Positions 15,007 to 15,563 of a stretch of DNA of 15,563 nucleotides are shown here, in pieces. How positions within the stretch are numbered: position 1 is the stretch's first letter; each line of letters starts with the position of its first letter. The stretch spans positions 1-15,563 of the forward strand of contig JAEMPZ010000259.1 of NCBI GenBank assembly GCA_022759065.1. Direction: 5' to 3'. Position numbers and translations under genes: made by a program. Source of the stretch: Acidobacteriota bacterium. Its GTDB lineage: Bacteria > Acidobacteriota > UBA4820 > DSQY01. The notes below the pieces were generated by a model. That model saw only the letters and a program-made list of their open reading frames with translations, was not told the origin of the DNA and ran no database searches.

Positions 15007-15037
15007 GAGGTGCTAATATTTTACCAACTCAAAACTC
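14995..15037 (+). terminator. Stem-loop between convergent genes
   Basis: The last heptamers (14995-15006) pair with AACTCAAAACTC (15026-15037) with one mismatch. The stem extends through GGT/ACC (15009-15011 with 15023-15025), leaving a two-base bulge and an 11-base AT-rich loop. This gives about 14 base pairs in the space between two converging genes, where a terminator is expected. There is no clean T tract after it, so it may act in both directions or only stabilise transcript ends. Confidence 0.45.
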
Positions 15038-15076
15038 ACAACCAATGCTATTACCGCGCATGGAAGGGCATATTTC

Positions 15077-15108
15077 ACTCTCTCACCCTCTGACTTTCTC
15101 ACTTTCTC
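15077..15108 (-). repeat. Four tandem octamers, consensus GAGAAAGT on the minus strand
   Basis: Read on the minus strand, four uninterrupted 8-base units (two exact GAGAAAGT, two variants) begin six bases after the stop codon of the small right-edge gene. The tract is almost purely purine on that strand. It has a different unit length from the heptamer array 70 bases away. Confidence 0.65.
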
Positions 15109-15114
15109 GCTTCC

Positions 15115-15510
15115 TTACTCAAACCGGAATCGCTTGAGCGCCTTGGGGTTGACGTATATCTGAAGATTGTTTGAATTTGGGTTGAGCGGCGTCACGAAAA
15201 ACCCTCTTGAAGGGGCGGCTTCCAACGTGGCGATGCCCATCAAAACCTCGCCGTCAGTGAACTCCATTCGCACTTTTCTCCCAGGAACCGCCTGGTAAAT
15301 AAGTGGCGGAGGCGGGCGGTGGGTATTTTGGCTGTCCGTGACGAACTGCTTCACGAAGCAGACCATCTTCACCGCGGACAATTCAATGGTTCGCATCGGC
15401 CCGTCGCATTCAGTAACCATGATCCGCTCATCCGATGGCAGGAAGTTGTCCCCGAAAGCTTTCAAAACCGTCCCATCCAGAAAGCGAATGACCATCCTGT
15501 CGTCAAACAT
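15115..15510 (-). CDS. Small uncharacterised protein, LDG...VKMVCFVKQF type
   Basis: A protein of 131 residues from the chosen ATG, soluble and rich in beta-strand-like segments, with no signal peptide or membrane helix. It has a twofold feel: MVIRFLDGTVLKAF in the first half and VRMEFTDGEVLMGI in the second share a strand-turn-strand pattern around a central DG. The first half ends in IELSAVKMVCFVKQF. Small proteins with an LDG...VKAVFFVKDF layout occur in deltaproteobacterial genomes, as far as I recall, without assigned function; I cannot name the family with certainty. The frame stays open to the window edge (possible TTG at 15561), so a longer protein is possible. I chose ATG 15510 because a candidate promoter lies just before it, though the ribosome site is weak. 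It converges on the chemoreceptor gene. Confidence 0.7.
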   Translation of the reverse strand: MFDDRMVIRFLDGTVLKAFGDNFLPSDERIMVTECDGPMRTIELSAVKMVCFVKQFVTDSQNTHRPPPPLIYQAVPGRKVRMEFTDGEVLMGIATLEAAPSRGFFVTPLNPNSNNLQIYVNPKALKRFRFE

Positions 15511-15532
15511 CAGAAAGTGACCTAAAGGGCAC

Positions 15533-15561
15533 AGTCTACACCTCGCCGAACGCGGGGACAA
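15533..15561 (-). promoter_or_regulatory. Candidate promoter of the right-edge gene
   Basis: On the minus strand TTGTCC (15556-15561) and TAGACT (15533-15538) are 17 bases apart, each matching four of six consensus positions. The first transcribed base would be about 16 bases before ATG 15510. The match is modest and lies at the very edge of the window. Confidence 0.3.
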
Positions 15562-15563
15562 GG

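Overview
The window is about 15.6 kb of GC-rich (roughly 60%) bacterial chromosome with tightly packed genes: eight complete genes, one gene split by a frameshift, and one small gene at the right edge. A bacterial-type sigma-54-family regulator, multi-PAS kinase, HU protein, long bifunctional Rel enzyme, OPT transporter and chemoreceptor together suggest a motile Gram-negative of the former Deltaproteobacteria (Desulfobacterota/Myxococcota) or a relative. That placement is inferred from family content; no marker gene proves it. I see no phage, insertion sequence, CRISPR array, rRNA or tRNA.

From 72 to 8989 everything reads on the minus strand in close order. The transcription order is: acyl-CoA carboxylase carboxyltransferase (8989 to 7326, frameshifted), crotonase-fold hydratase (7316 to 6516), soluble multi-PAS histidine kinase (6535 to 4265), AAA+ response regulator (4265 to 2877), OPT-family oligopeptide transporter (2839 to 782) and a HAD phosphatase (725 to 72). 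Overlaps or short gaps suggest one or two operons. A consensus extended -10 box sits before the carboxylase. The carboxylase and hydratase look like two steps of leucine/branched acyl-CoA breakdown. The kinase and regulator are a translationally coupled pair whose nearest downstream target is the peptide transporter.

From 9138 to 11631, also minus, lie an HU-family DNA-binding protein with a near-consensus sigma-70 promoter and a full-length Rel/SpoT enzyme with both catalytic centres intact. A compact divergent promoter region (11632 to 11753) separates rel from the plus-strand chemoreceptor gene.

The most unusual object is that plus-strand gene at 11754 to 14945. It encodes a 1063-residue protein with two N-terminal membrane helices, a HAMP-like segment, a complete chemoreceptor signalling hairpin and, after it, a complete family-5 (peptide/nickel type) solute-binding domain of about 500 residues. 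No secretion signal or further membrane helix precedes that domain, so it should face the cytoplasm. This would be a chemoreceptor sensing an internal ligand with a binding-protein fold that is normally periplasmic. Other points of interest are loss of the sigma-54-contacting GAFTGA loop in the response regulator, a single-base frameshift in the carboxylase, and short degenerate tandem repeats (7-mers and 8-mers) directly after three stop codons.
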